DNA of 64,000 bases from Loxodes magnus (Eukaryota > Ciliophora > Karyorelictea > Loxodida > Loxodidae): assembly GCA_946699065.1 (NCBI GenBank), contig CAMPDV010000927.1:62001-126000 (forward strand). The letters run 5' to 3'. Position numbers and translations under genes: made by a program. Numbering within the stretch: the first letter of the stretch is position 1; each line of letters starts with the position of its first letter. Shown here piece by piece: positions 14,501 to 27,149 of this stretch. Under the pieces are notes generated by a model. It ran no database searches. It had not been told where the DNA came from and saw only the letters and a program-made list of their open reading frames with translations.

Positions 14501-17037
14501 TAGTTTAAGTTTATTCTAATAATTCCAAATTATCTGGCAGTACTAGAATATATGCAGACTAGGGAATTTTTGACATTAAGGATATAGCAATCAAAGCAAA
14601 ACCAGCAACCTAAATACATTTATAGCTGGAAACAAATGCAGTAGATATGAATAACTTACCTTTAGATAATAATATCACTTATAAGTTTTATTTCTAATTA
14701 GAAATCATTAATTGCTTCGCTGGATAAATACTAGTTAATGGTGAAGAATGCTAAAATTGCTTTTATGGATAATACTCCCTAGATTAAACTCACAATACTT
14801 GTAAAGAATGTATCAAAGGAGCTAAATGCTATGGAAGTAATTTAATAACTCCTGAAAATGGTTACTGAAAAGAAAATTTCAACACTGATGTAATTCATAA
14901 ATGTCCTACCTCACTTGCTTGCTAAGGAGCATTTTTAAATAGCGACTATGTAACTAAATATTTGCAAGTTACAGATTGATAGGAAAGAGTTAATATGTAA
15001 AATTAAATAAACTGATAAGGAGAATGTGAAGAAGGGTATAAAGGAGTTATGTGTGATGTATGTGAAGAAGATTGAGCTAAAGATGGATAAAATAAATGCA
15101 AGAAATGCTATAGTAAAAAGGAATAAATTATTATGCTATCAGTTATTGTTTTTATTTTCGTTTGCTTTATTCTTTACTTAGTTTGATAAACTCTTAAATC
15201 AGCAAAAAAGCAAGCATCATATTATGGTGTGTATTTCAAAATTCTCACTAACTATATGCAATTTTCAGTTTTAATTTAGAACTTTAAATTCGATTGGCCT
15301 GATTATTTAATTGATTTCTTTCAATTGAATCAAGGATACTATTAAATAACTTCTAATATTTTTTAATTCGATTGTCTTTAAAAGGAAGGAGAATAGGTTT
15401 ATTATAGCAAAGTAAGTAGCTTAATTATGTTACCCTTCGTAATTTTAATAGTTACACTTTTGATTTTGATTTTGTTATCCCTAATTTAAATGAAATCTTT
15501 TAATAAATCCATTTTTATTACAGTCATGAGTGTCTCCTTTTTCTAAATATACACAGTACTGATTTAAACTATTTTTGGTGCCTTTAGTTGCTACAGCATT
15601 TCCTAAGAAGTCTAGGTTCTAAATGCCTACACAAATATAGTATGTTGGTAAGGAGAACATTTGAAATATGTATTTTCTTTTGCATTACCAGCATTAATAT
15701 TCTATGGGATTTTTATTCCTTTAGTAATAATTTTGTATCTCTACAAGAACAGAAAAATTATAAAATCCTATCTCATCAAATCTTAATTTGGGTTCCTTAC
15801 AATAGGCTTTAAGGACTAATTCTATTTCTGAGAGTTCATTAAGTTCTACTAGAAGTTTTCAATTTCCTTCATTTACATATTTTTATAGAAATCTACCATA
15901 GTTTTCTAGTACTGATGCCTTATGTCAGTTCTAGTAGTTTGCATATTAGCATAGAATAAATGCTAGCCTTATATTAATAAGGAACTAAATTCCTTAGAGC
16001 TAAATTATTTGATTGCTTCTACCTTTATTTTGTACTTAGGAATTTACTTTGGCTCAGGTTAGCGCTATTACGTCCTTGATTTAGCAAGTTTCATTCTACT
16101 AGTAATAGTCAATTGCTATGCTATAGTGATTTGGTTTTAGCGGTTTATGAGTTAAGTCAGTTAAAACCTACATTAAAATCAGTAAAAATGATTATTATGC
16201 TTATGAAGACTAAGAGGTAGCAGAATAAGTTTGATAGATACGAATTTGAAATGGGAAAATGAAAGCATTAAATAGTTAAAAAAATAATAAAAAAGAAAGA
16301 AGTGTAGAAAGTGACTGTCTAAGTTATTATGCATTAAGAAGAAGGAAAAAATCTAAGTATAGGAGGATCCTCCTTTATATGATATAGAATAAGAAAACAA
16401 ACATAGCAAAACACTTAAAATGCTTTTTAAGCAACAAGAGGAATTATAGCTTTTGAAGAAGATTGAATGATACCTTTTAACATAAACAAGTTTAAGTGAA
16501 CTCCATAAACTAATAAGTTTGAATTTTAAGACTTCATGGAAAAATTACTGAAATAGCAGAATTCAAGAGTTAGTAACAAGGGTTAATTTTCTTGAAAGCA
16601 TAAATTAATCTTAAGATAATAACGAAGAAAAGAATGAGGAAAGTACTTTAAAATTAGAGTTTGGTATTGCTAATGAAGAATAAAAATATTAATAGTCAAA
16701 ATGCTAATTAGATATAAAAATAACTGATTTAAAATGATAGAAAATGCAAACCATTGCTTACAAATAAGAAACATAGGAATAGAACGAAGGAATTAATTAT
16801 ACAAAGGTATAGCAAATAGATTAGATATAGAGTAGCGAAGTCAATAAATAGTTATTTTAGGATAAAAAGCATATTAATACATATAAATAAGTAAAAGAGT
16901 TAGCTATCATTGAAGAATTACAAGAAGATAAAGTCTCTTTGTAGTAGAGTAGCAATTAGTCAAAATTATTTAAAGACTAAGATTAAAAATTATAATATCT
17001 TCGAACTGAAGAGTGCTAGGTTGAAGAGCTCGATTGA
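8566..17037 (+). CDS. Giant PMP-like beta-helix membrane protein
   Basis: This is a single intronless frame of about 2,823 residues when TAA/TAG are read as Gln and TGA as Trp. I read it line by line and found no frame break. Met at 8566 is followed by a signal peptide (hydrophobic residues ~7-22). Residues ~290-1890 carry dozens of PMP-like repeats of ~30-35 residues, pairing an FxxN element with GGA/GGV, as in GLGGALYAENSNF. Such repeats form right-handed beta-helices. A Cys-rich stretch (~2048-2185) leads into a membrane helix at ~2188-2207, then about six more to ~2525. This module (pattern NYMQFSVLIQNF, then FDC, then CW) is common C-terminal to large protist surface proteins. A ~300-residue Gln/Lys/Glu-rich tail is probably cytoplasmic. 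The frame ends at tandem TGA TGA (17035-17040). I infer a surface adhesin or receptor; the ligand is unknown. Confidence 0.9.
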
Positions 17038-17040
17038 TGA

Positions 17041-20000
17041 ACTGAATTTACGTTTAACTTCATTTAATCTTTTTTATATTTAATATTCTTTGAACATTTT
17101 TATTATGCTTACAATCCATTTCGTTAATTAATAATTAGCAAAAATTCTTTATTAAAGAGAATTACATAGTAACATAACTTTAGCCATTTAACTATTAGAT
17201 ATAACTAAGTAAAATAATGATTATATGCTTAAGCATAAAATTAGATATAAATTAGTTTCTTTTTAAGAAATTTTTGAATCAATTCTTTTTTATTTTATCT
17301 ATTTCTGTTAAAGCTTTTTAGCATCTTCCTCTACTCTTCTTTGAATTTAAATCAATAAAAAATTTAATAATTATCTTTTTTATCGAGAAGATAAAGCTTA
17401 GTACATATCAACTATGTTTTAAAAAAAACTAAAAAACTTAACTTAAAAGACATTATGGAAATAAAATTATAAAATTTGGCTTATTAAAGACAATAAAAAG
17501 ATAAAAGTTAAAAAATCATAGTTGATACTTGTTTTACTTAGATTTAGCTATAAAAGACTATTCCTAAAATCATTATAAAAATAATAAAAACATTAAAACA
17601 TAAAAACTAGCTTTTTATTACTTTTTATTATTACTGAAACATCTATGATTAATTACAGTGCTTTTTACCACCCAGCAAGGATTGAGATTACATAAAAATT
17701 TATATTGTTTGGTATTTAAATTCTATTCAAATGTAATTTTCATTTTTTGGGACAATAAATTGGACTTTATCCTTGATATTGCTATATTAAATATGTAGTT
17801 GCAGGCTATATTTTTATAAATATTTTCTTTTTAAGTTATAAATAACTAAATTTTAAAATTACAATTAAATGTTTAATGAATTGAAGCGGGAATATTACCT
17901 TGCTGGTTAATTTTAAGAAATATCCTCCAAAAATTAAATATGCACTCAATTTAAAAAGGAATTGAATATTCATCAGATAAATATTCAAAAGTTTATAGAT
18001 GATTTACCCTAATTATTAGAAAAACTAGCTAAATTATAATTAAGAATTTACTAATTCTTTAATTATCAACTAGAAATCTATCCTGTATATAGATTTAACC
18101 TTTATCTTAGTTTAGTAATTACTGAGAACACAAATTAGAATCTAGTAGCAAAGAAGTGAAAATAAATAAGTTAAATAGTAAACCAATGGGAACTCTTAGC
18201 AAAAAACTAGATGAAATAAGGTATGAAACCTCAATATTTAGGTTTTAACTTATAATATAAGAATTTATTGTTTTAAAGAATAATAAATAGCTTTAGATAA
18301 TAATTTATTCCTCTAAGTATTGATAAAATATTGTGTAAACTTAATTATACTCACATTCTTCTACTTCTAATTTATTCTATCTGTAATATTTAAGACTCAT
18401 AACTTTTATTACTTTAGAATTAATAATTCTGTGTATGGTAACCCTTTAAATTATTTCCTCACTTAAATAGTTTACTATATTATTAGCATAATTTTACGTG
18501 TTAGTAAAGTATAAATGTATGTAGTATATATAAATATATATTTCCTACTTAGTAGTTTTGATAGTATTTGAATATATAGGAACATCAATTTTAAATATAA
18601 AAAAGTATAAATAGAGCTATAAGACGCAAAAGTATATAAGTATTATGCTTTAGGCTATATCTTTAATATACTCTAATGCTCTAAATTTAATTTAATTGGC
18701 ATTAAGATAAATAGAATAGTCATAGCTTATCTCATTCTTTCCTAATATTTATATAGCTGCTTTAATCCTTTATTTAAATAACTATTTTTATATTATTTTA
18801 AATATTTAAGAAGTTTAATAATTAAATAAATAAAGAAAATAAGATGAGTGATAACATCAGGACTCTATTTAAATAGCTAGATAATAATTTAAAGATGCTA
18901 TTATTTTAAAGGAATTAAGAAATTTAAGAACTTAATTAATAATCAAATAATTAGATATTATGCTTATATAGATTAAAGTAATAAGTATAGTAACTAATAA
19001 ACTCTTTTATTATAAATATGAAAAGTGTATTATCATTAACAATCCAAAATAGCTAAACTTTAAGTTTTAATAATTACTATGATTTAATTGTAAACTTCTA
19101 TCTTAATCTCATTTCTTTCATTTCATAGATTTTTTCTCAAATTTATAATTATAACATCATTAGTAGTTAAACTACCTATGGATGCAGAAAACTCCTATTG
19201 CAAATAATGCTGCTAATATAATTATAAAGACCTAAATAAAATAAATTCCTATAATTATAGCAAATTAAGTTCGTAATCAACCAAATGTAATAGATATACT
19301 CTGCTAAATGCTTAGAAGGTAAATTATAACACTACTTAGTCCTAAGTTTAATGAATCTTAGTAAAAAAACCAACCAAAACAAAATTTAAGGTTTTGAATC
19401 CTGACAAATTACATTAGAAAGAAAAGAAAAAAACAAAAATATAAAAGAAAATATAAAATATAGCTGATAAGTTTAGTAATATACCTTAATAAATAAGCTT
19501 TATGAAAAGTATTTAAGAGACACTTTATAAATATAAAAAATTAATAGTTATTTTTAAAAGTAAATATTTAGCCTAAGGATAAAATATATAAAGTATAAGA
19601 ATATCTTAATACTTCTGAAAATAATAATAAAATTTTGATTAAAAGCATTAATTTTAATTTAAATCAGCAACTATCTCTTTTATATCTATTACGCTCGAAG
19701 TTTTAAGTTAGTTAAATTTTTAATTAATTAAAGATAGCTTTATTAAAATATATAAAGCATCCATCTAGTAAGTGATGTATAAATTAGAGTTATTTTAATT
19801 AAATACATAAAAGGAATAATAAGCAAGAAGGGAAATATATTTTAATTTAGACTGTAGAATAGTTTTAAAAGTATCTCATTAATAAAAGATAAATCCTAAC
19901 TATTTAAATAATAAATATATTGTCAAATGATTTTATTATGTTTATAACTATTAATTAAAGCATTAGTAAAAGTATAAACGTTTTATCTAAATATAACTAA

Positions 20001-22700
20001 AAACCCTCATTTAATTTATATAGAAATATAAAAGTGGTGCTTATTAAATAAAAGTGATAGATAAACACTTAATATATTAAATAGCCTAGCTTATATTTAA
20101 GCTTTACTAATAACTGAGTATTAATAATCAAATGTTTTAATTATTATATTGTAAGCATTAAAATTAATTTTTACAGGATTGTCGATATTATTAAAAGCTT
20201 AACTCAATAAAATATCATATTAATTACTTTTGACAATAATGAGATAAAATATAAATCAAAATTTAAGTTTCTAGATTGTCATAAGATTATAAGTGGTATC
20301 TCCTCTTATTTAATAATTTTTATAAGCAAACTAAAATTAAATATAATAAAAATTTAATTAGAAACTTTTTACTAATAAATATAAAAGGATATACTTAATT
20401 TAACTTCATTAATTGAGAAATCTATTTCAATTTATGAAGATAATGATTCATTAGTAGAGAATTTATAAAATTTATCTTTTATTTAATGAATATTTAGGAA
20501 AACTAAAAGGATGTAAAAGATGCTTTTATTATTAAATAGCATTTATTATATTTTAACTAGCAAAAATAAGAAAATTATTAATCTATATTGATGTAGACTT
20601 ATTATTAAGCTTTAAAAATAAATCCTTATAAACTTTATGATTTTTTAATTATTTCTTCTAAATTTTTATCTTAAACTCAATAAAATTGTTTAAATTTAAA
20701 AATGTTAGATATAAAATTTAAGGAAAAAGATTATAGAAATTATAGTAATTACTATTATTAATTTTCTAGAAAGATGAGAGTTTATAAATTATTTTTATTT
20801 AATTGTATATAATTAATTTTTCTTATTTGATGATATTTATTTTATTTTTTTAATTAAACATAGAAGATTATCTGTTTCTAAAACTGAAGATTTATTTATT
20901 CTTATTACATTATTTAAATTTATTTTAGATTAAGTTCTTTAATTTTTTCATCTATGTCTTATTTATTTTTGAATGCTCTTAATTTTTAATGTATCTTTGT
21001 TTTTTAATAACAATCTAATAGTCCCATTAAAAAATAAGGACTTTTAGCTAGTTTGGTTAAATCTAATGAGTTGATCACATATTGATTTTATCTTAGATGC
21101 AACATTCTTTAAATTAAGTGTTATTATAGTTATATTAACTTTAAATTAGTTAAGCATTTTTAATATACATCAATCAAGTAAGCTATATTCAATTTCTTAA
21201 ATTTATTCTTAATTATAAATTATTCAGTTTATTATAAAAGCCTTAACTTAATTTTAAGAGATTTAACTAGATATATTTACCATATTTTTAAATTCTACTT
21301 ATAGCTATAAAATAAATTAGACATTTTGCTCATCCTATTTATCTATCTCAAGTTTAAATAATTGAAGTAAATAAGTTATAAATTAAATAGCTAAATAATT
21401 AAGAAAGAATAATTGTTTCTTATTATTCTTATCATTTAAATAAAAATCTAATTATTTAGTTAGAAGCTTTATTTAATTTATTCCTAGTATTTCTATTACC
21501 ACCTTAGTTTACTCATAAATATAAACATTTTATTTTTTATCAAATTTGAGCAAACTATGCGATATGATTCATCCTTAAAACTTCATTAGTAGATTAAAGC
21601 GATAATAAATTAAAACTTTCATTAAATAATTCTATTTAATTGACTTAGTATTTAAGAAAATTAAAATAATACTTTAGATAATAATAAGAAAAGGAAAGAG
21701 TTAGTAGTTATCAAACTTAAAAGAAAGTGGTTGATTAGAAAAGGTTATTAAGTATAACTCTTAATTTCACTTTATGGTTTCAATTATTTACATCCTAATT
21801 TCTCAATATAAGCTTATCATGATTAAGAAACTTTTGTAACTTCAACTTTTAATTTAAAAAGGTTCTATTTTTCATTTTAAGTATTAATTTATATAGATAA
21901 ATTATATTAAAAGAGTAAATCAATTATAAGAAATTTGATAGATAATTGTAGTTACTAAAATGCTTATCATATGAACCATAAAAATTAATGTGAGATATTC
22001 ATTAGATCATAGATAATAAATATCTAATATATAAATTATCAAATTTTAAGACTTTTAGACTCCATAAGTTATATTAAAATTTTGGTCAAAATAAATATTT
22101 TTAAGCTCTTCTATCTATTATATTATTCAGTTGGAAATTTTCCCTTTATTTTTATTTATAAATAAATTAGATAAAGAGCAATGCATTTAATTATTAAAAG
22201 GAAAAACTTTTAAATTTAATTATAAAAAGTAAAATATATTAACTATTTAGTCATAATGAAGAAACCTCTTTAAGCTAAATATTTTTAAAATAGGTACTTT
22301 ACTAAAATAACTTTACTTTTAAAGTACAAATAAACTAAATTTCTAATTTAAATTAAATAAGTATTTTCTATTATTGCTAAATAGATTATTAATAAACATT
22401 AAATCTAAAAGCTTCTATTTTAGTATACTGATATCATTTAATTATTTTAATTAGCATTTGTTATTATTTTCTTAGATATAACCAACTTAATATATTATCA
22501 AGCTAATAATTGATAACTATTATTAATAGCTAAAAATAAAGTTGAGATTACTATAATTTAGAAGAATTTTAGTTTTAAGTATTCTTTTAAATATTAAATA
22601 ATCACTTAGCTTCTATAGATAAATTTATTAATAATCTTCACTTCCCCTTTAGTACCTACTCCCTCTACAATCTAGTTATTAAAATTATTACGTCAAATAC
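17041..22700. other. AT-rich gene-free stretch
   Basis: Extremely AT-rich sequence with no recognisable domain. Translations are dominated by Ile, Asn, Lys, Leu, Phe and Tyr, as expected of random AT-rich DNA under this code. Confidence 0.45.
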
Positions 22701-22739
22701 TAAAATAAGCTTAAAGTAGAAAATTTCTTTTTTTTAAAT

Positions 22740-23350
22740 ATGATCAAAGTGCTAAAATAGAAAAATAAATGATAATTAAATTTAATTAATCTGGTTTAGA
22801 ATTTAGGCATATGATAATCTTTGCTTGGTTTGCTCCTACAAAGTTATAGAAATTTCTAGTATAAGAATAACTTTAAATTAAAGGGAAGGATATAACTTAA
22901 TATCTATCTTATTTTATATTAAATTAAATAATAATAGAAATGTATTAATTTTTATTTCTTTTTATAGTGTGACTCCTTATTAAATTATAGTTACATAAGT
23001 ATCATAGAAATAATTTTTAGTAGTGTGAAGTAATTTGTTCCTAAAAGATTTATATTATCAAGAGATTGATTCTAAAGAAGAAATTATATCTTTCAAATTA
23101 TAGACTGATTGAATCATTTATCAAGATATTGAGAAGGAAAGAAGTTGAAGATTTCGATAAAAGATATTTCCTTTTGAAATATTACATTCTCTTTATTAAC
23201 TTTTTTATTTAGAATTGCAAAAATATAGTAATCAAGACTCATATAAAAAAATCTAAATATCTACAACGAAGAAAGAAAAAAATGTAAGCAAAAAAAGAAA
23301 ATTCAGAGTTTAAAAAGCTTTGTTTAATAATTAAAAATAATTTTAGCTTT
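22740..23350 (+). pseudogene. Possible gene remnant, unknown family
   Basis: Two adjacent segments translate into well-balanced protein text in different plus frames: one around 22790-22915 (including EFRHMIIFAWFAPTK) and one around 22969-23340 (including DLYYQEIDSKEEIISFKL). The local G+C is a little higher than the flanks. The frame change between them may be a lost intron or an indel. I do not recognise the family and there is no clear start. It may be chance. Confidence 0.2.
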
Positions 23351-24820
23351 CTATGATTTTAATTAATAGTTTTATACACATTTAAATGAATTTAAGAGTA
23401 GAAATAATAATATGAAATTATATATTTGTAAAAAGAGATAAAAAGTAAAAGAAAAGAAAATATTAAAATAATAAAAATTAATAAAAAATAGAAATAAAAT
23501 TGTTTAAATAATAAAAGCAGAAATTCACATCATGACAGAAGAAGTTAAGAAGGGGATTTTTAAAAGAAGCGATCTAATCTTTTTTATAAAAACTTATTTA
23601 TCATAATTAAAAGAATAATTATAGCTTAATTTTTTAATTAGAATAAAGACTTATAAATAAGGAATTGTTTCTTAAGTCAAAGATTATAGATTGAAAGATA
23701 TTCAATTAAATAAAATATTAATAAAAATTAATATCTCTTAATAAATCACTAGCTATCTTATTATAAATTTAAGAACCAACATTTTTTAATAACTTAATTA
23801 AGTTTTATCATATACTTTTTAAGTGATGCTAATTATAATAATTTCAAGTTAAAGAAATCTAGGCTAATTAAAGTTTTAATTTTATTATATAAAAAAATAG
23901 CTGAAAAAATTTAAATCTACTGATTTAATTAAGACCTAAACTCAAGTATAGAAGCTTTATTTTTGGTGATAGACTCTTTATAAAAGAGAGTAGTTGAGCT
24001 TATTGATTTCTAAGACGTTTAAATCAGAAAAGTTATAATTATTTATTTAAATAAATAATTGTAAAAATTTATTTAGCTAATAAGTTAAATTTTAGCTTAA
24101 AATAAAAGCAAGTTCGTTTTCTTTAAACTTCTTTTTTAAATCTAATTATATTTGAGAGTTTGAAGAAATAAATACTTAAGATCTTTCTATTTTAGTTTCT
24201 GAATTTAAAAGAAAAATTCTTCTATTTTCATAAGGTTAAAAATATTATATTATGAAATTTGGAAATCACTTTTATGCCAGTCTAAGTAATTTTGTATTTT
24301 ACCCTTTGATTATGAGCTAATAAATAAATAAATAAAATCATCAAATGAGTATTTTAAATTTACTAAATCAAAAAAATAACAATATCCTTAGAAAATAAAC
24401 TGTAACTGATATAAAGCATTAAATCTTAATTTAAAAAAGTTAATTTAATAATTAAGAAAACTCTTTGAAGTTTTATTTTCATTAAATAATAGAAATAAAT
24501 TAAAAGAAGTTATGTCTAAATTTGTGCTCTTTTTCTAATAGTATAAAATTTTTTGTATTGTAAAGTTGGATAAAAGATTAAGAGGTATATATTCTTATAT
24601 ACTGAAAACTTGTTTTATTAGAAAATTTATTTTTCAGTCTTTAGAATAAAATAAAAAAGTTTAGAAAGTTTTATTTCAATCTTTTCACTTTAATAGCTCT
24701 TCTAGCTTCTGTTTATAATCCTTTAATAAGCTTACATTTTTCATAAATATATCTTCAAAATTGATAATCTAATTATAGAAGTTAAATTAAATAAATCTTA
24801 ATTTAAAATGTAATACATTT
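23351..24820. other. AT-rich stretch, nothing recognised
   Basis: I see no gene or convincing repeat here. The base composition matches the surrounding desert. Confidence 0.4.
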
Positions 24821-24829
24821 TCTTAAATT

Positions 24830-26266
24830 TGATTTCGTTTATTAAAGGATGCTCCTTTTTAAAATTTAATTTATGCTTAGGTATCAACTATTTAAAATGT
24901 TAGATCATATCTTTATCAATTATTTATTTTCCTTATGCTTTTGTATAAAAAAAGTTTATAATAATATTTCATTAATTCTTAATTAAATTATAAAATTCTT
25001 AATTAAGAAAATAGAGTTTGTAGTAATTTTAAGGTAAATAGGTTTGAAATGATGTAGGATTCTTATCTATCACATATAAGAATTTTAGAGATAAAGTAAT
25101 TAAATATAAATCCTATTTATTAAATTTAATAGTTGAAAGTCTTTTAATAAACTAAATAAAATTCTTGTTGATTCTACTTTTTTCTTAATAGTGTTAATTA
25201 CATTTAATTAGCAATTTTTATTATTTGTTATTTAAGTTTTAATAGCTTAAACTTTAATATCTCTTTTATTTTCCTAAAATAAAGCATTAGAGAAGTTAGA
25301 CGAAAATAAAAGTCTTTAAAAGAAAAAATAAAGTTTTATTAGAACATTAAAATTAGTTAAAGGATAACAAAGCTTAAGATAGATAATTATAACTTATCTC
25401 TTATAAATAATAGATGGATCATTACATTTAAGCAAGTAGCTGATAAAATTTCATTTCATAACTAATTCATTTTTTTTATTTTTATTCCCTTTCTTAAAAT
25501 TAATTAGCATTTAAGTTTTTTAAATCTAGGTAGTTCTGATATTTTTCTTGTTAAATTAGTTGTTGAAACAAAAATAGTTTCTAGCTTCAAATTATGTATG
25601 ATATTAGTTTAATTCCTTCTTAATACTCTGTTTGGTAATTTGAAAGAAGCAAAAGAGTAAAATATTTAATTATAATAGCTTTACTTTGGTAATTTTTTAA
25701 AATTTTAGTCTTCAAAATTAACTAAAAGGAGATTTAATAGCTTATATCATTATGTTTCTCTTAGCTTAATAAAACTTAATTTGCTAATTAGATTAAAATA
25801 AAAGCGTGAAGTTTAAAAATTTTAAGGTTTTAATACATCTACTTTTAAAATGAAATTTCTTAGTTAAGTATTTATTTTTTTGATCAACCAAACGATGTTT
25901 AATCCTGGTATTCAAAAGTTTAATAAATTTATATAACTAAAGCTTATAATTCTTTATATATAAGAAGGTATTAATTAAAGAGAGTAAATATAGGATATAT
26001 AAGGTTCAATCAATCTCTTTCATAGAATTTTATTTAAGTGTTTAACAATAGTTTGAATGCTTTAATTCATCTAATAAATAAATGTACTTCATTTCATTTT
26101 TAAAATACCATCAATTTTAAATTGATAGCATAGAAAAAGTTATATCAAAGATTTTGATAGGAGGAGCTGTTTTAGTTTCAGTTTATAGATTAGTTAAAAT
26201 TATAAAGCATAAGAAGATATCCTCTGCAGATTAAAGGCTTAAATAAGCAAGTGATGAAAATAAAAT
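24830..26266 (+). repeat. Duplicated block upstream of acetyltransferase copy A
   Basis: Diverged but alignable patches recur in the same order upstream of acetyltransferase copy B. Examples are TTGATTTCGT near 24830 and 35053, a patch beginning AATAGCTTATAT near 25737 and 36320, and the GATAGGAGGA patch at 26156 and 36741. Near 26100-26260 the sequence also aligns with the reverse complement of about 58760-58960, where a reading frame is visible. The block therefore probably derives from a gene that lay directly before the acetyltransferase. Its protein family is not recognised. Confidence 0.4.
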
Positions 26267-26816
26267 ATGCTTAAGGGTGATTTTTAAAGAGCTTCTGATC
26301 CGCTATTAACATTAGAAAGATTACAAGCTAGATATTTAGTCAGTAAATTCAACAAAAATAATCTTCCACATTAAGCTAATCTTAGACTGCAAGTTTTGAA
26401 ATAGCTCTTATTTTATGACGAATAAAGTCCTCCTTTAATTGAATCTCCTTTTCAGTGTGATTACGGTTATAACATTAGAAATTGGTAAAAATTGTTTCTT
26501 TAACTATAATTCTGTATTTTTGGACTGTGCAGAAATAACTATTGGAGACAACGTATTGGTTGCACCTAATGTTTAGCTTTTATACAGCTACACATGGAGT
26601 AGATTTAAAAAGTAGATTAGAAGGATTATAATATGCGAAACCTATTATAAAATAGGAAATAACGTTCGGAATGGAGGAAATGTAGTTATTTTGCCAGGTA
26701 TTACGATCGGAAATAACTCAGTAATTGGAGCTGGAGCTATTGTAACTAAAAATGTAGAAGCTAATACTGTTGTAGTAGGAAATCCTGATAAAGCAATCAA
26801 AAAGATAAGCAATTGA
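26267..26816 (+). pseudogene. Maltose/galactoside O-acetyltransferase-like relic, copy A
   Basis: This resembles bacterial Maa/LacA/NodL-type sugar O-acetyltransferases (~185 residues, acetyl-CoA dependent, left-handed beta-helix). From Met 26267 the first ~70 codons are clean and contain LKGDF and CDYGYNI. Family landmarks follow in broken frames: LDCAEITIGDNV, PNVQL, TATHGVD with the His usually taken as catalytic, KPI, then GNNV, LPGITIG and GAGAIVTKNV near the end, closing with TGA at 26814. Against the family pattern I see +1 near 26485, +1 near 26580 and +2 near 26645. The usual Trp-Ile after GNNV reads Arg-Asn. Two shifts fall in homopolymers, so sequencing error is a lesser alternative to decay. 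I infer ancient bacterial origin. Confidence 0.7.
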
Positions 26817-27149
26817 ACCTAAAATTTTCAAAATTTTTTATTTATAGGAAACTTGTATAGCCAAAATAATTTCTAAAGTATAAAATTTAAATCAAGAGGG
26901 ATATTTAAATTTTATATTTATCTTATATTTGCAAAGCAATTCTTTGTATTTGTAATCAATTTTATCATTGCTATTTTGATATATAAAATTAAGTTTTTTA
27001 TCTAAAGAACCCTTTAAATTCACTAATAGCGAAAAGTGTTACAATCATCTGTGCTTATCTATTTTTTATTAGATTATTATTTTTTTAATTTTAAATAAAT
27101 ATAATAGTTCATATACACTAGCTGTATTCTGAAGTTATTAATTTATAAA

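Noticed and set aside
15588-15812. Plus-strand 74-residue standard-code frame
   Set aside because: Out-of-frame shadow of the membrane module of the 8566-17037 gene.
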